Assembly: GCA_001510575.1 (NCBI GenBank)
Contig: LNGK01000004.1
Location: 3,904,667 to 3,968,666 of the forward strand
Length of the DNA stretch: 64,000 nt
Origin: Knoxdaviesia capensis
Taxonomy: Eukaryota > Ascomycota > Sordariomycetes > Microascales > Gondwanamycetaceae
Reading direction: 5' to 3'
Shown: positions 24,998 through 36,427 of the stretch, one piece after another
How positions within the stretch are numbered: position 1 is the stretch's first letter
How the letters are laid out: the number at the start of each line of letters is the position of its first letter
Notes under the pieces: generated by a model
The model's input: the letters and a program-made list of their open reading frames with translations, nothing else
Database searches by the model: none
Told to the model about the DNA's origin: nothing
Translations under genes and position numbers: made by a program

Positions 24998-25770
24998 GCC
25001 TACCAGCTCAAAACCCAGAATAGCTTTCTTCTTCCTTTCCCCTTTTCTTTTTTCGAATGTCCAATGTCCTCGTCATCCACGTCGTGTTGGAGTAAGGGAT
25101 TTCTAAGTCGCCAGAGGCGCTGTGTGGAGGAAATGGGATCATGTGTATTTCGGTAAGCCACAGAGCCCTAAACACTTTCTGCATGAGCCCCAAATCGACG
25201 CAAGATAGCTAACACAGCAGTTCGTGTTTGCAGCTGATCATAAATACAATACCAAATGAAAATACCCCGCCTCCCCGATTCAGGCGTTTGCTGCAAAACT
25301 TCCATCGACCAAACCACCCAGCCTCGGGCTCAGTATCAACGACCTCATGTCCCTCTCTGGACATGTCAAGTAAGGCCAAGACCGGTAAATCCACTCTAAT
25401 TCCGAAGCTTGACCACGGCTACTCACATTTGGGGTAGACTCAACTTATCATCATATCCCTAGAACTTCAAGAACGTTGCATGTGCTGCTAATGAACACAG
25501 CTTGCATGTCACCAGGTTGCATATTCATGCCCTTGTTCTGCTTTCATAATCAACAAGTCACATCAACACATTGCGAGAGAAAAAAAAACAAAGCATGGGT
25601 AGACTTGAAAATACAATACAGTTCTTGTCATCTATGCCGACTATCTAACTCCCAACCAGTGCCATAAGATCCGGCCAGACTCCATGAAAATACAAGGGAT
25701 ATCATGTATAGTTTACAAAAGAAAAGAAAAATAGCAAGGACTATCAACCAACACCCGTCAATACCTATCC
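24998..25770. other. Intergenic, 3' sides of fal1 and the rhodopsin-type gene
   Basis: The two genes converge here. The stretch holds T-rich and A-rich tracts consistent with two 3' ends. No coding signal was found. Confidence 0.5.
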
Positions 25771-27563
25771 CTACGTCCGATCCAATCCGGGTGGTTTTAA
25801 TCGTGGAAGCAGCGGAGACCCGGCTCGGCTCCCCTTAGCGGAGTACGTCTCGGGGCTATAGTCGGTCTGCGATTGCCGACGGTACACAGTCTCAGGGGCC
25901 AGGATCGGCTCCGGCGTCGAGACTTCCGGAACGGTGGCCGGAGTGTCCACGCCGGCTGTCAGCGTCCCACCAGAGCTATAGTCGGCCCGCGGCACGCCTA
26001 TGAGCTTGTAGCTCCGGCGTTTGCCGTTGACGCTGGCAGCTTCAGCCGGATCCGCATGGGCGAACACGGGGAACATGAAGTCGCTTTCCATCGTTGTGCG
26101 TTTCTGCTGCACTGGCGTGGGGCTAGTGGGGCCGGTGGTGGTCGTTGCGGAGATGCTGAAGCGGAACGACAGTGATGACGGCCGGTGGCGGCAGCGTGTA
26201 GGCCGTGTCCCGATGGTCAGTGGCCGGCGGTAGCCCCGCATCACGGCTTCGCGGTCGCCGCAGTAGTTGCTGCCCTCGCCGGCACCCTCTGCGGGTGGGG
26301 GTGGACGCTTCAGGGCGGGGAACAACCGGTCGAGAAGGGGTTGTAGTGTTGGCAAGCAGGCGCACACAATGCACGCAGAGACTTCGATTATTCCCCAGTT
26401 GACGAAAGGTACTAGCGAGTGTGATAGGTCCTGGTGGTCGGAGGTGTTGTATGTCTGGACAGCGACGGCCATGCGAATAGCAGACACAGCACACACCCTA
26501 AACGGCCGGCAAACAAAGTCAGTTGGTATCCGCAAAAAGCAACAGGAAGAACGAGTAGAACTTACGCAATAGCTGACACGAACAGGCTGTACAGCGCCAG
26601 CTTCTGTCTAGGCGGGAGCCGCATACGCGGAATGACAGGCAGGGGCAGGATGAAGATGAGCGCGAGCGTGAAGAGATTGATGGCGGCGTTGGTCAGGAAC
26701 ACCTCCTTGGGGTGGCAGTAGGTGTTAGAGACACGGACTGAAGCGTCCCAGAAGGCCGGGAGCGGCACACACGCTGTGAGGACAGTGGCGAGGACGTAGG
26801 CGTGGGAGATGAGGATGGCGTAGAGTAGAACCTTGGCGGCTTTCCGGGGGACGTCGTAGATGAGGATTCGGCGGTAGAGGAAGAGGACGGAGATTTTGGT
26901 GCAGGTCAAGCTGAGGACGGAGGACAGGTTGGAGAACCAGAGGAGCTGTAGAAGAGAGCCGTGTTAGGAGCCATCTCCACCTCTGTCAGTATCTATATAG
27001 AGCGGGTTCCCTTACCAGATACAGATCGGCTTTAGAAGTCACATTCCGGTCATGTTTCCCCAGGCCAAAATACGGCACTATAAAACGAGAATAGCAGCGA
27101 TCTTAGCATTGAGCTTCAACAAGGGGGAAGGGGTAAAGTTAAGACACAAAACAAGACCTACTGGCAACTGAGACACCTACGGTAGCCAAAGCAAAGACCT
27201 GTCTGGATTGTCAGCCATTCTTCATCACTGCTGAAACAACACGCACACTCTCGGCAGATGGGGTTGTTAAACACGAAGAAGCCCACATACCAGAGCTGCA
27301 GCCATGATCCAATCCTCCCGTCCCAGCACTTTGGCGAGCACGCCTCTGGCATAGAACCTCAGACACACAAACAGCAGAGCAGCGGCAATACTGGCTACAC
27401 CACATGGGAGAACGGAGTTGGCGGCCGATTCATCGTCAGACTCGTCCCGGCCGGCAAGGAGGACGCCGACATGGCCGAGAACTGGCATTGCCGGCGTGGG
27501 TGTGGTGGAGAGCAGGCGGGGAGAGTCACGGGGTCGTTCGAGAGAGCCGGGGAGGAGAGACAC
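25771..27563 (-). CDS. Fungal rhodopsin-domain (PTH11-like) integral membrane protein
   Basis: Five exons in phase: 27563-27291, 27198-27162, 27077-27016, 26945-26566 and 26497-25771, giving about 492 residues with introns of 68-92 nt. The hydrophobic segments match the fungal rhodopsin-type seven-helix family: a first helix near VASIAAALLFVCLRFYAR, the motif GREDWIMAAALVFALATVGV, then GLGKH before the third helix, TCTKISVLFLYRRIL, CHPKEVFLTNAAINLFTLAL and an NWGIIEVSACIVCACLPTLQ final helix. The roughly 200-residue tail is Ser/Thr/Pro-rich and probably cytosolic. Relatives include Pth11-like proteins in pathogenic fungi, but most members have no known ligand, so no specific function is assigned. 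I see no N-terminal CFEM cysteine domain. The start is uncertain; an ATG 25 codons further in would also leave all helices intact. Confidence 0.85.
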
Positions 27564-28906
27564 GCATGCTTTGGTGGAGAGGAGTGACTGTGGTTTCTGA
27601 ACCTTGCAATGATTATTTTGAGAAAGGCAGATGATTCAGCCAGAGCTTAGAGTCGGGAAGAGAGAGGAAGAAGGGGAAGTGGTGGGTGAAGAAGAGAGAC
27701 AACGAGCGGGCATGGGAGCAGGCGCAAGAATATAGGTAGCCGGGAAGAAGAGATTTTCCTCCAGGATGCTTCAGTGTATTTCAACTCATTCTCGCGAGAT
27801 GAGTGTTGTGTCTCCCTTGTTTGGGGCCAGCCGTTGGCGTTTGGGGCCGGCCGTTGGCGTTTCGTTTCTTCTTTCTGCCAAAAGAAATATATCAAGAGAT
27901 GAAAGGTGGAAGCGAGGGAGACAAACTGAATAACGAGAGAGAGAAAAAAGCAACTACAGAGGACAGGAAACAGAAGAGATTTTCTCGGTGGTAGGCCGTC
28001 TCGGGTTTCTTTCTGTCTCTCTCTCTCTCTCTCTCCAACAGGGGAAACTGAATGCTGCACTTCTGTTTGGGCGAGAGACTTGCTACCTCGTACTGCCGGG
28101 TGGTATGGCATGTAGGTGTGGGAGATTGTGTCAGTGTGGCTTGCCCAGGGCTGAACGGGACTGGTTTGTTTGTAACCTTGTCTGTATTAGTACGTGCACC
28201 ACCAAACACGGCCGTTGGTCACCATCACGGAAAACACGAAGACAAGGGTTCCGGTCATCCCTTCGCTGGGAGACACGGCAAACAGATGGGGCACTCAAGC
28301 CACATAGAGTCGCTGACTATAGTACGTTGCTGCTTCGTGAGCATGTTCACATTTTGCATTGTGGCGTAGAGGTCTATCAAGTGGTTCCCGCAACAGAACA
28401 TGGTGATGGGACAAGTCCTCTCGGGTTACAGCCCGGCCTGAAAAAGCAGGGTTACACTCGTGATACAGGACAGAGAGAAAATCATAGGTCACCATAGCGT
28501 TTTCCGCGTTCATCAGTTTGATCCACTTTTCTGTCGAGAACGCGACAAAGGAGTCAGGGGACTGCTGACAGCTGTCGACAGCTGCCACCCTTCACGGACT
28601 TGGCTTGCTACCAGTCACCAGAACGAGCACGTTGAATTTCATTCTCAATCAGATCAGCTGTTTGTCATCTGTTTTTCCTCATCCCCAAAACCTGCCCCAT
28701 CACGATGTCTGCATTTGTGGTGGTCCAATGCATACTGGGCCCTGTAATGCACGGGAACTGTGCCATGTGGAGATGCCTCCGCCGTGGTCACAGTGTTTCG
28801 CTCGATGCCACACAAATCAACGGCCCCAGCCGAGTGATAGACCTTGCCCCGGGCTCACACGGTGTTGCAGACCAACCCTAAGGTGTCTGACAGAGTGCCC
28901 GACTAG
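27564..28906. other. Gene-free region upstream of the rhodopsin-type gene
   Basis: The first 500 nt are purine-rich on the plus strand (pyrimidine-rich on the minus strand) and probably form the leader of the rhodopsin-type gene. A perfect-length 20-bp tandem duplication sits at 27821-27860, and a CT run at about 28014-28034. No gene was recognised. Confidence 0.45.
27821..27860. repeat. 20-bp tandem duplication
   Basis: Two adjacent 20-bp copies beginning TTGGGGCC and ending GCCGTTGGCGT, differing at one position (A/G). Confidence 0.9.
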
Positions 28907-29173
28907 GACGGACACCTCTGCGAATCTGCCATACTCGCTCATGAGACTTTTGCGCCAATTCTGTCCGGCCAGGAGTTCAGGGTCCCGGCGGACACTCTGC
29001 AAGACGCGGAGCGCATGCGCAACAAGCTTGATATCCAAAGGGCGCTCCTTGGAATCGCTGCTCTGGCTGGTGTTGCGGGACCGGACGACCACGGCGATGA
29101 TTTCTCCGAACTCGGCTTTGAACGCCAGGCATATGATATGGCGGCGCTGTTTGAGTCGGATACCAGTGATTAG
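28907..29173 (+). CDS. Possible terminal exon of an unrecognised gene
   Basis: An 89-codon open stretch follows a CTAG acceptor-like site (GACTAG at 28901-28906) and ends at TAG 29171-29173. Its translation is balanced and protein-like, with the tail FERQAYDMAALFESDTSD, and its codons have the purine-first pattern of real coding DNA. Other frames are also open over the same interval, including a 176-codon antisense frame, which weakens the case. A possible 5' exon begins at the ATG at 28705 (MSAFVVVQCILGPV), and a donor after 28832 would join in phase, but this is speculative. I recognise no family. Confidence 0.2.
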   Translation, partial: DGHLCESAILAHETFAPILSGQEFRVPADTLQDAERMRNKLDIQRALLGIAALAGVAGPDDHGDDFSELGFERQAYDMAALFESDTSD

Positions 29174-29583
29174 ATGTCGCTGGACAGTCCCGGCTAGAAT
29201 TAGAATCATGGACTGTACCCTGTATTCACTTGGGTCACACAACATTATAGCAAAGTTGCGCCTACCTACAGTACACACAGATTTCCTTAACTCGTAGTCC
29301 AACTGTCGAAATCCCGCGATTCTCAAACCCTTTCGCGGGATCTTCATGTATTATAACCTGGACTCCCCAGGTCCATATCTAGAAAAGAAGAGTATATAAC
29401 GTGTAGATGAATTAAAGACAAGTATTAAGCAAAAAAGTGAGACTGTGCCCAAAGAATTTACGCCGTAAATCAAGAAAAGAAAAAGATATTACCAGAAATG
29501 GCTCTTCTAAATGCGCTATATCCCCTACCCACCCAAAAAAAGAAAGAAAGAAAAAGGCAGAAGACAGAAGGGAGGCAAGTCTA
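29174..29583. other. Intergenic, 3' of the PQ-loop gene
   Basis: About 400 nt of AT-richer sequence beyond the PQ-loop stop codon, including A-rich tracts near 29450-29560. No gene was seen. Confidence 0.45.
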
Positions 29584-30662
29584 TCACATCCCCTTTTCGA
29601 CGCTCGCTTCGTACAGGTGACTCGACGCTCTTGCCGCGCTCGGCCGCATCGGGATTCCGCCGTCGATCTCGCCGGCACCGGAGATATGGTCTCCGGACCC
29701 GTAGAAAAAGTACTGCACGCCGAGGAACACGTCGCACACCGTCTGCACGATGCCGCACATCTTGAACGGCCACGGGATTGGCGACGTGGCCGTGAAGAAC
29801 CAGAACATCTTGGTGAAGTCGCCGGCCAGCCAGTTGACCAGCACCGACAACCGGAAGCCCTTACACGAGCGCGCGTTGGCGTTTTTGACAATCTGCGGGA
29901 TCGGGAGGATGGCCTCGACAGCGAGTCCGAAGTAGCCGATAAACACAACGTAGGCCTTGTAGACCGGCTCGAGCGCGGGGAGGAGGATTTGGAAGATGAC
30001 GAGGCCGACCACGAGGTAGCGCAGGAACAACCAGTACCTAGATCGGAGGCAAAATTCGGTCTCGTTGTCAGTATTTACTTCAGGCGCTTAACCACTGGCC
30101 GAGACCAGAAGCATCAGGGGTCGCATACGGTTCTGAAGCCTTCCACTGCCAGAAGTTGAACGGCCGCTTGAGCGGGCTATCACTCATATTCGAAAACGGG
30201 GTGGCTATCTCGCCGCCTTTCGTCGCCGGCGCCGGTCGATTGTCGAGGGCCACCTTCAGTAGGATGGTCTGCATGATGATCATCAGGACGGCCTGGATGA
30301 GGAGGGAGATTTCGAAGCGTTCGGAGATCCAGTAGAAGACCCTATGCATAAGATGTGGCCCGATTAGCGTTTGTGTCTCGGGTAGGCAGTTCACAGTTGC
30401 GCAGCGCAAACGAACAAAAAAAAAGAAAGAAAAAAAAAGAGAGAGAGAGAGAGAGCAAAACTCACTTCAGAATCGATGCCACCAGCATGATCAACGGGAT
30501 ATCCAACGAGAACCCAGCACTCGACTTCTTCTTATGCATGGACATGATCTGGTCGCTGTAGGAGAGGATGGGCGACACGATCATAAACATCGGCGCCAGG
30601 TACGACGCCGCCACCTTTAGCCAACCCATGGCGTTCGTCGCAAGTTCTGGTAAGCTGGACAT
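29584..30662 (-). CDS. PQ-loop repeat membrane protein (SLC66A2/Any1-like)
   Basis: Three exons, 30662-30466, 30341-30093 and 30037-29584, are joined in phase 2 twice (introns of 124 and 55 nt), giving about 299 residues. An in-frame ATG at 30812 would add 50 residues. Several hydrophobic helices are visible, with two PQ-loop-type repeats: the first around SPILSYSDQIMSMHKKKSSAGFS (the PQ pair is degenerate, DQ), the second around LPIPQIVKNANARSCKGFR with VNWLAGDFTK. FEISLLIQAVLMIIMQTILL between them is typical of the SLC66A2/PQLC1 branch, whose yeast relative Any1/Cfs1 counteracts phospholipid flippases in Golgi and endosomal membranes. The assignment to that branch is by pattern and is moderate. 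The middle region between helices is hydrophilic. The gene is divergent from ade6. Confidence 0.82.
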
Positions 30663-32223
30663 TTTCGTTAATATCATGGGGTTGTCGACGTTTGGCTCGG
30701 CCGCTTCTAAGGAGAGATATCCGGTTCGGAAGGCGTCGCGGAACAACGGGGAGGCCCCGGGGATATCGGGGAGTTCGAGGGAGAACGAGACGGGGCTCGG
30801 GATGTTGCGCAAACTAAAGCTTCGGGGCCATACAAGAAGAAGAGGAAGGGTGGGAAGGGGAGAGGAGAGAATATGCAGCTATCATGGGAGGAGAAGATGG
30901 AGATGAAGAGGGGCCGAAGAATTTACGGGGTGACGAGAGGAAGAAGAGTCTGTCGACGGAGCTGCTACACTAAAGCGGACCAGGTGCCGGAACAGTCGCT
31001 ACGTTCACGAGCAGGAAGCTGACCAGGGGAAACAGAAAAATCCTCAGTGACGACTTCGAGAGGGTTCTGAGAGTACAACCATGTACAGCATATATTATAG
31101 TGGTGGCAAAGTACCTTATAAGAAGAGCATTCAGAGATATGGTCGCTAGAGAGACAGCCTAGGCGCGATAGTAGAGAAAAGAAAAAAAGAAAAAAAAAAG
31201 CAGCAAGATGAGCCTCGGAATAGCTAACAAATCCACTAAACAAAGTAAAAAGTACTCGTAGATAGTAAAATTTATGGCAAGGAACCAGCAGTGAAGACAA
31301 TGGGGCCGGCACCCTCGGAGAACGGGGGTAATGAGATACACGTAGATCGTAGATTGTGACGACGTGGGCGGGCGACTCAAAAAAAGGAGAACGGAATGTC
31401 AGAGCCAATAAGATTGCAAAGTGGGCAGCGGGATATTGCAAGAGGAAAAACCTCACTCGTACAAACCAGGTGAACGAGAAAGATATGCGAGCAGTGGTGT
31501 GGAATTGGATGAAGATGATCTTCGGTGGTGACGTTGGCCTGTCAGATTTTGATGCACTGGCTGGGTGTGGCTGAAACCGTTGGTCGGTGTGGCTAATGCT
31601 CAAATTGCTGTGGCGCTCAGCCCGGATATGGACGGCTGGCCAAGGCAAACCGGAAAGAAACCAGCCCCTGTAATTACAGCGGGTTCGACCTGCTAGTTCG
31701 GCTGAACAGCGCTGTAGTTCTCGCCTATAGTTGTCTCCCACGCACCTTCCCTGACCACAATAGCGAGTGTCCCATAAGGTCTGTTAACGCTTACAGTGTG
31801 CTATTCATAGTGCTCACTAACTGGCCTACTCACTGAATAACCCCGCCGGAATTGACTTTTTTATACTATATCGATAAGAAAAAAGCCATGGTTTTCTTGT
31901 TATCGCTATTTTTTATCCACAACCCCACCATGCCTTGATGATCAACTTTTTTTTCCATCATCCCTCCTCTTATCCCATCGTTTTGCCTCCGATCGGACTT
32001 CTCTCTCCCTCTTTTGCTTTTTCTTCCTTTTTTGGCCGCTCCTCGATCTGGCTCGTCCAATCTCATTGCCAGCATCACCGCTGGCTGCAAGTCTTCGAGT
32101 CCATGTCGTGATAGTCTCAAGATCTGTTGATCACTTAGTTACTTCTACCCTTTGAATCAAGTTGATCTCATCTCTCTATCTTCCTCATTTGATATCAATC
32201 TGCTTCCCAAGATCTCTCCCGTT
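30663..32223. promoter_or_regulatory. Divergent region between the PQ-loop gene and ade6
   Basis: About 1.5 kb lies between the two start codons. The left part (to about 31550) is pyrimidine-rich on the minus strand and probably forms the long leader of the PQ-loop gene; it also stays open for about 258 codons on the minus strand, but the translation is low-complexity. A TATCGATAAGAAAAA motif at 31869-31883, identical to one upstream of ytm1, lies about 350 nt before the ade6 ATG. T/C-rich sequence at 31940-32210 forms the ade6 leader. Confidence 0.5.
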
Positions 32224-35200
32224 ATGGATTTTCTCACTCTTGTAGGCGGTCCGGCGTTTACGCCGACCCAGGCCGATGAACTCAAGGCCCGCATCAACAA
32301 GACTCCGGCGCTCACCAACAAGGCCGTCAGCGTGCACGGCGTGTGGATGTACTATGTCCACCTCAAATCCTCCGATTCCAACGGCCTCGTGGCTTCCAAG
32401 TTTGCCTCGTGGCTCGAGCTTCCCGACCAGGCCAGTCTCGCCCCGTTCGCCAATTCCGCCTCGGCCAAGACCTTCTTCCTGGCTCCCCGGAACATCTCGC
32501 CGTGGAGCTCCAAGGGCACCAGCATTGCCCATGTGTGTGGCCTCAAGGACAAGGTCGACCGCATCGAGCGTGGCCGTGCCGTCACTGTGACATTTGACGG
32601 AGCCGCCGATGACTCACTCGCCGTTGCCGAGACCACCCCGTTCCGCGACGTTCTGTATGACCGCATGACCGAGACCATCGGCCTGTCCCAACCCGACCTC
32701 GAGGCCATGTTTGTCGAGGGCCAGCGCTTCCCTCTTCAGATCGTCGACATCTTCGGCCAGGAATCCGCCCCTCTCGATGTTCTCCGCGCCTACAACAAGG
32801 AGTGCGGCCTTGCCCTCGACGAGTCGGAAATGCAGTACCTCGTCGAGGTGTTCAAGTCTCTCGGCCGCCCTCCCCACGATGTCGAGCTCTTCATGTTTGC
32901 CCAGGTCAACTCGGAGCACTGCCGCCACAAGCAGTTCAACGCCTCGTGGACCATTGACGGCCAGAGAATGCCCAACAGCCTGTTCGGCATGATCCGCAAC
33001 ACCCACAAGAAGAACCCGGACTTCACCGTGTCCGCCTACAGCGACAACGCTGCTGTTCTGCAGGGCGAGACTGCCAGCTTCTGGGCCCCCGAACCGGTCA
33101 CTGGCAGCTGGAAGCTCACCCGTGAAGTTGTGCACGTCTTGATCAAGGTCGAGACCCACAACCACCCCACTGCCATCTCCCCTTTCCCCGGTGCCGCCAC
33201 CGGATCTGGCGGTGAGATCCGTGACGAGGGTGCTGTCGGCCGAGGCTCTCGGCCCAAGGCTGGCCTTTGCGGCTTCTGGGTGTCCGATCTGCTCATCCCC
33301 GACCTGAAGTCGCCGTGGGAGGTCGACCTCGGCCGCCCGTCCCATTTTGCCAGCAGCCTTGATATCATGCTCGAGGCCCCTATTGGCAGCGCCCGCTTCA
33401 ACAACGAATTCGGCCGCCCCTGTCTTGCCGGCTGCTTCCGTACCCTTCTCACCAATGTTGGCGATGAGGCCACTCCGGAGTGGCGTGGATACCACAAGCC
33501 CATCATGATCGCCGGTGGTGTCGGCACTGTCCGGCCCCAGCATGCCCTCAAGCACCCCGAAGACGTCCTTGAAGGTGCCCACGCCATGGTCCTCGGTGGC
33601 CCGGCCATGCTGATTGGTCTTGGTGGTGGTGCCGCGTCCAGCTCGGCCTCTGCCGAGGAGACCGCTGAGCTCGACTTTGCCAGTGTTCAACGGGGGAACC
33701 CGGAGATGCAGCGCCGGGCCCAGATGGTCATCGACTCCTGTGTTGCCCTTGGCGATCAGAACCCCATTGCCATGATCCACGACGTTGGTGCCGGTGGACT
33801 TTCCAATGCCCTCCCTGAAATTGTGAAGGATGCTGGCTACGGCGGTAACTTCGAGCTGCGTCAGGTGCATAGTGCTGATAGCAGCCTGAGCCCGCTACAG
33901 ATCTGGTGTAACGAGGCCCAGGAGCGCTATGTGCTCCTCGTCAACCGGGATAGCGTGAGCCGCTTTGTGTCTATCTGCAGTAAGTTCCTCCCTGCGTTGT
34001 CTCTCTATCTCTTATTCCAGTAGCAGACGCTCACCATTATGTTCTCCAGATCGTGAACGATGCCCCTTTTCCGATGTCGGGGCCGTCAGTGTGCGAACCA
34101 ACGCCGGTGAGGCCAAGCTTGTTCTCACTGACCGCGAGTCTCCCAACCAACCCTCTCCTATTGATCTGCCCATGACGGCGCTCTTCCCTGAAGGCCGTCG
34201 GCTCGATCGCGTGGTGACATCCCGCAAGCTCAAGGTGCCGGAGTTCAACCCGGTTCAGAGCCTTCGCGCCGCCTACGGAGTCAGCGCCAGCGATGCTGGT
34301 CTTTTAACTGGCGCCTTTGAGCGCGTCCTACGTATTCCTTCGGTTGGCTCCAAGTCATTCCTCATCACTATTGGCGATCGCACCGTCGGTGGTCTCTCGG
34401 TTCAGGACCAGATGGTTGGTCCCTGGCAAACCCCTGTGGCTGACTGCGCCGTCACTGCCACATCTTTCAACATTGGCGCAAAGACCCGCACTGGCGAGGC
34501 CATGGCCATGGGAGAACGGCCTCCCCTTGCTCTGATCTCGCCTGCTGCCTCGGCGCGCATGGCTGTGGCGGAGGCTCTTACCAACTTGGCCGCTGCCGAC
34601 CTTTTGGGGGGTCTGGAACGTGTTAAGCTGTCTGCCAACTGGATGGCGGCTGTCAACCACCCTGGTGAGGCAGCTGGCCTGTATGAGGCTGTCAATGCCC
34701 TCGGTATGGAGCTGTGCCCTCAGCTGCAAATCTCCATCCCTGTCGGCAAGGACTCGACTTCGATGAAGGCGTCGTGGAAGGACAAGGATACCGGTGAGGC
34801 GAAGAGTGTCACTGCTCCGATGTCGGTGATTATCACTGCTGTGAGTGTTGTTGATGATGTCAGACTCACCTGGACCCCGCAGCTCCGGCGTCTGGAGGAG
34901 GTTGGCGAGTCTCTTCTCCTATTTGTGGACCTCGCCGAGGGCCACAAGGCCCTGGGCGGCTCGGCGTTCGCCCAGGCGTTCAACAAGGTCGGCAACAACG
35001 TTCCAGATGTGCGGAGTGCCGATCTTCTGGTCGACTACTATGACGCCATTGGCCAGCTTCACAAGAGCGGTGTTGTGCTTGCGTACCACGACCGGTCGGA
35101 CGGAGGTCTTGCTACCACTATCGCCGAGATGATGTTTGCCGGACGCTGTGGCGTTGATCTTATGCTTGATGGAGTGTCCAAGTCGGGCAGCGTTGAGCAT

Positions 35201-36427
35201 CTGCTTGAGGCTCTGTTCAACGAGGAACTTGGTGCTGTGTTCCAGGTGCGCAAGGGCGACGAGATCAACTTCAAGCGCTGCTTTGCCACGTGCGGACCGC
35301 CGGCCGGTCTCATCCGCACGATCGGAATTGTGAAGCCCAAGAGGGACCAGACCCTGACTATCCGCTATGCCAACTCGCCCAAAGCCACGCTCAGCCGGGT
35401 GCAGATGCAGCAGTGGTGGGCGCGGACATCTTGGGCCATGCAGCGCGAGCGCGACAACCCGGCGTGCGCCGATAGCGAGTACGAGACCATTGCCGACTCG
35501 GACGACCCGGGTCTGTCGTACCGGCTCAGGTATTCTCCCAGCGAGAACATCATGCCGCTGACGGCCTCGATCGGCGGCATGCTGTTCAAGGCGCCGCGGG
35601 TGGCGATCCTTCGCGAGGTCGGCGTCAACAGCCACGCCGAGATGGCGTTTGCCTTCCGCGCAGCCGGCTTCGACCCGGTCGATGTGCACATGAGCGACAT
35701 CCTGGGGGGCCGGACGCTGATGGACTTTGTCGGTCTGGCAGCCGGTGGTGGTTTCTCGTACGGCGACGTGTTCGGTGCGGGTGTGGGCTGGGCGCAGTCG
35801 ATTCTAGAGCATGAGAACGCGCGCCGCGAGTTCGAGACGTTCTTCAAGCGTCCCGACACGTTCACGCTCGGCGTGTGCAACGGTTGCCAGATGGTTACGC
35901 GGCTGCACTCGCTGATTCCCGGCGCCGAAGACTGGCCGACGTTCACCGACAACGCCAGTCGGCAGTTCGAGGGCCGTGTGGCGATGGTACGCATCGAGGG
36001 GACGCCCGAGGCGTCGTCTACGACCGCGGGCGGAGGCGAGGAGCCCGCGGCCAGCGTGTTCCTGCACGGCATGGCCGGGTCGGCGCTACCGATTGTGGTC
36101 TCGCACGGCGAGGGCCGGGCGCGCTTTACGTCGCCGGCGGCGGAAGCGCGCGCACTTGGCCCCAGCGGCTGCGTGGCGATCCGCTACGTCGACACGCGGC
36201 TCAACACCGCCATGCCGGAGACGTACCCGGCCAACCCTAACGGCAGCCCCGGCGGTGTGGCGGGCGTGCGCAGCCGCGACGGGCGCGTGCTGGCGCTGAT
36301 GCCGCACCCGGAGCGCACGATCATGGCGGATGTGGGCAGCTATGTGCCGGCCGAGCTGGCGGAGAGCTGGGGCGAGTTTGGGCCGTGGGTGCGGTTGTTC
36401 AAGAGTGCGCGTCGCTGGGTGGGGTAG
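32224..36427 (+). CDS. ade6: Phosphoribosylformylglycinamidine synthase
   Basis: Exons 32224-33979 and 34050-36427 flank a 70-nt phase-1 intron (GTAAGT donor, TTCTCCAG acceptor), giving about 1377 residues, the usual size of eukaryotic FGAM synthase. The enzyme converts FGAR, glutamine and ATP to FGAM in step four of de novo purine synthesis in the cytosol. The synthetase part is recognisable from FAQVNSEHCRHKQFNASW and KVETHNHPTAISPFPGAATG, and DVGAGGLSNALPEIVKDAGY in the first half. SIPVGKDSTSMKASW and AYHDRSDGGLATTIAEMMFA occur in the second half. The C-terminal class-I glutamine amidotransferase has the nucleophile at about C1195 (LGVCNGCQM) and LMPHPERT near the end. The first 24 codons of upstream open frame were not used, because MDFLTLVGGPAFTPTQ matches the family start. 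No sign of damage. Confidence 0.97.

Noticed and set aside
31675..31705. tRNA T-arm-like sequence (AGCGG GTTCGAC CTGCT)
   Set aside because: A short stem-loop is possible, but no matching acceptor stem, anticodon arm or D-arm was found upstream.
30965..31741. 258-codon open frame on the minus strand
   Set aside because: Low-complexity Phe/Leu/Ser translation of a pyrimidine-rich leader; no conserved motif.
32614..33870. 418-codon open frame on the minus strand
   Set aside because: Antisense to ade6; explained by its codon bias.
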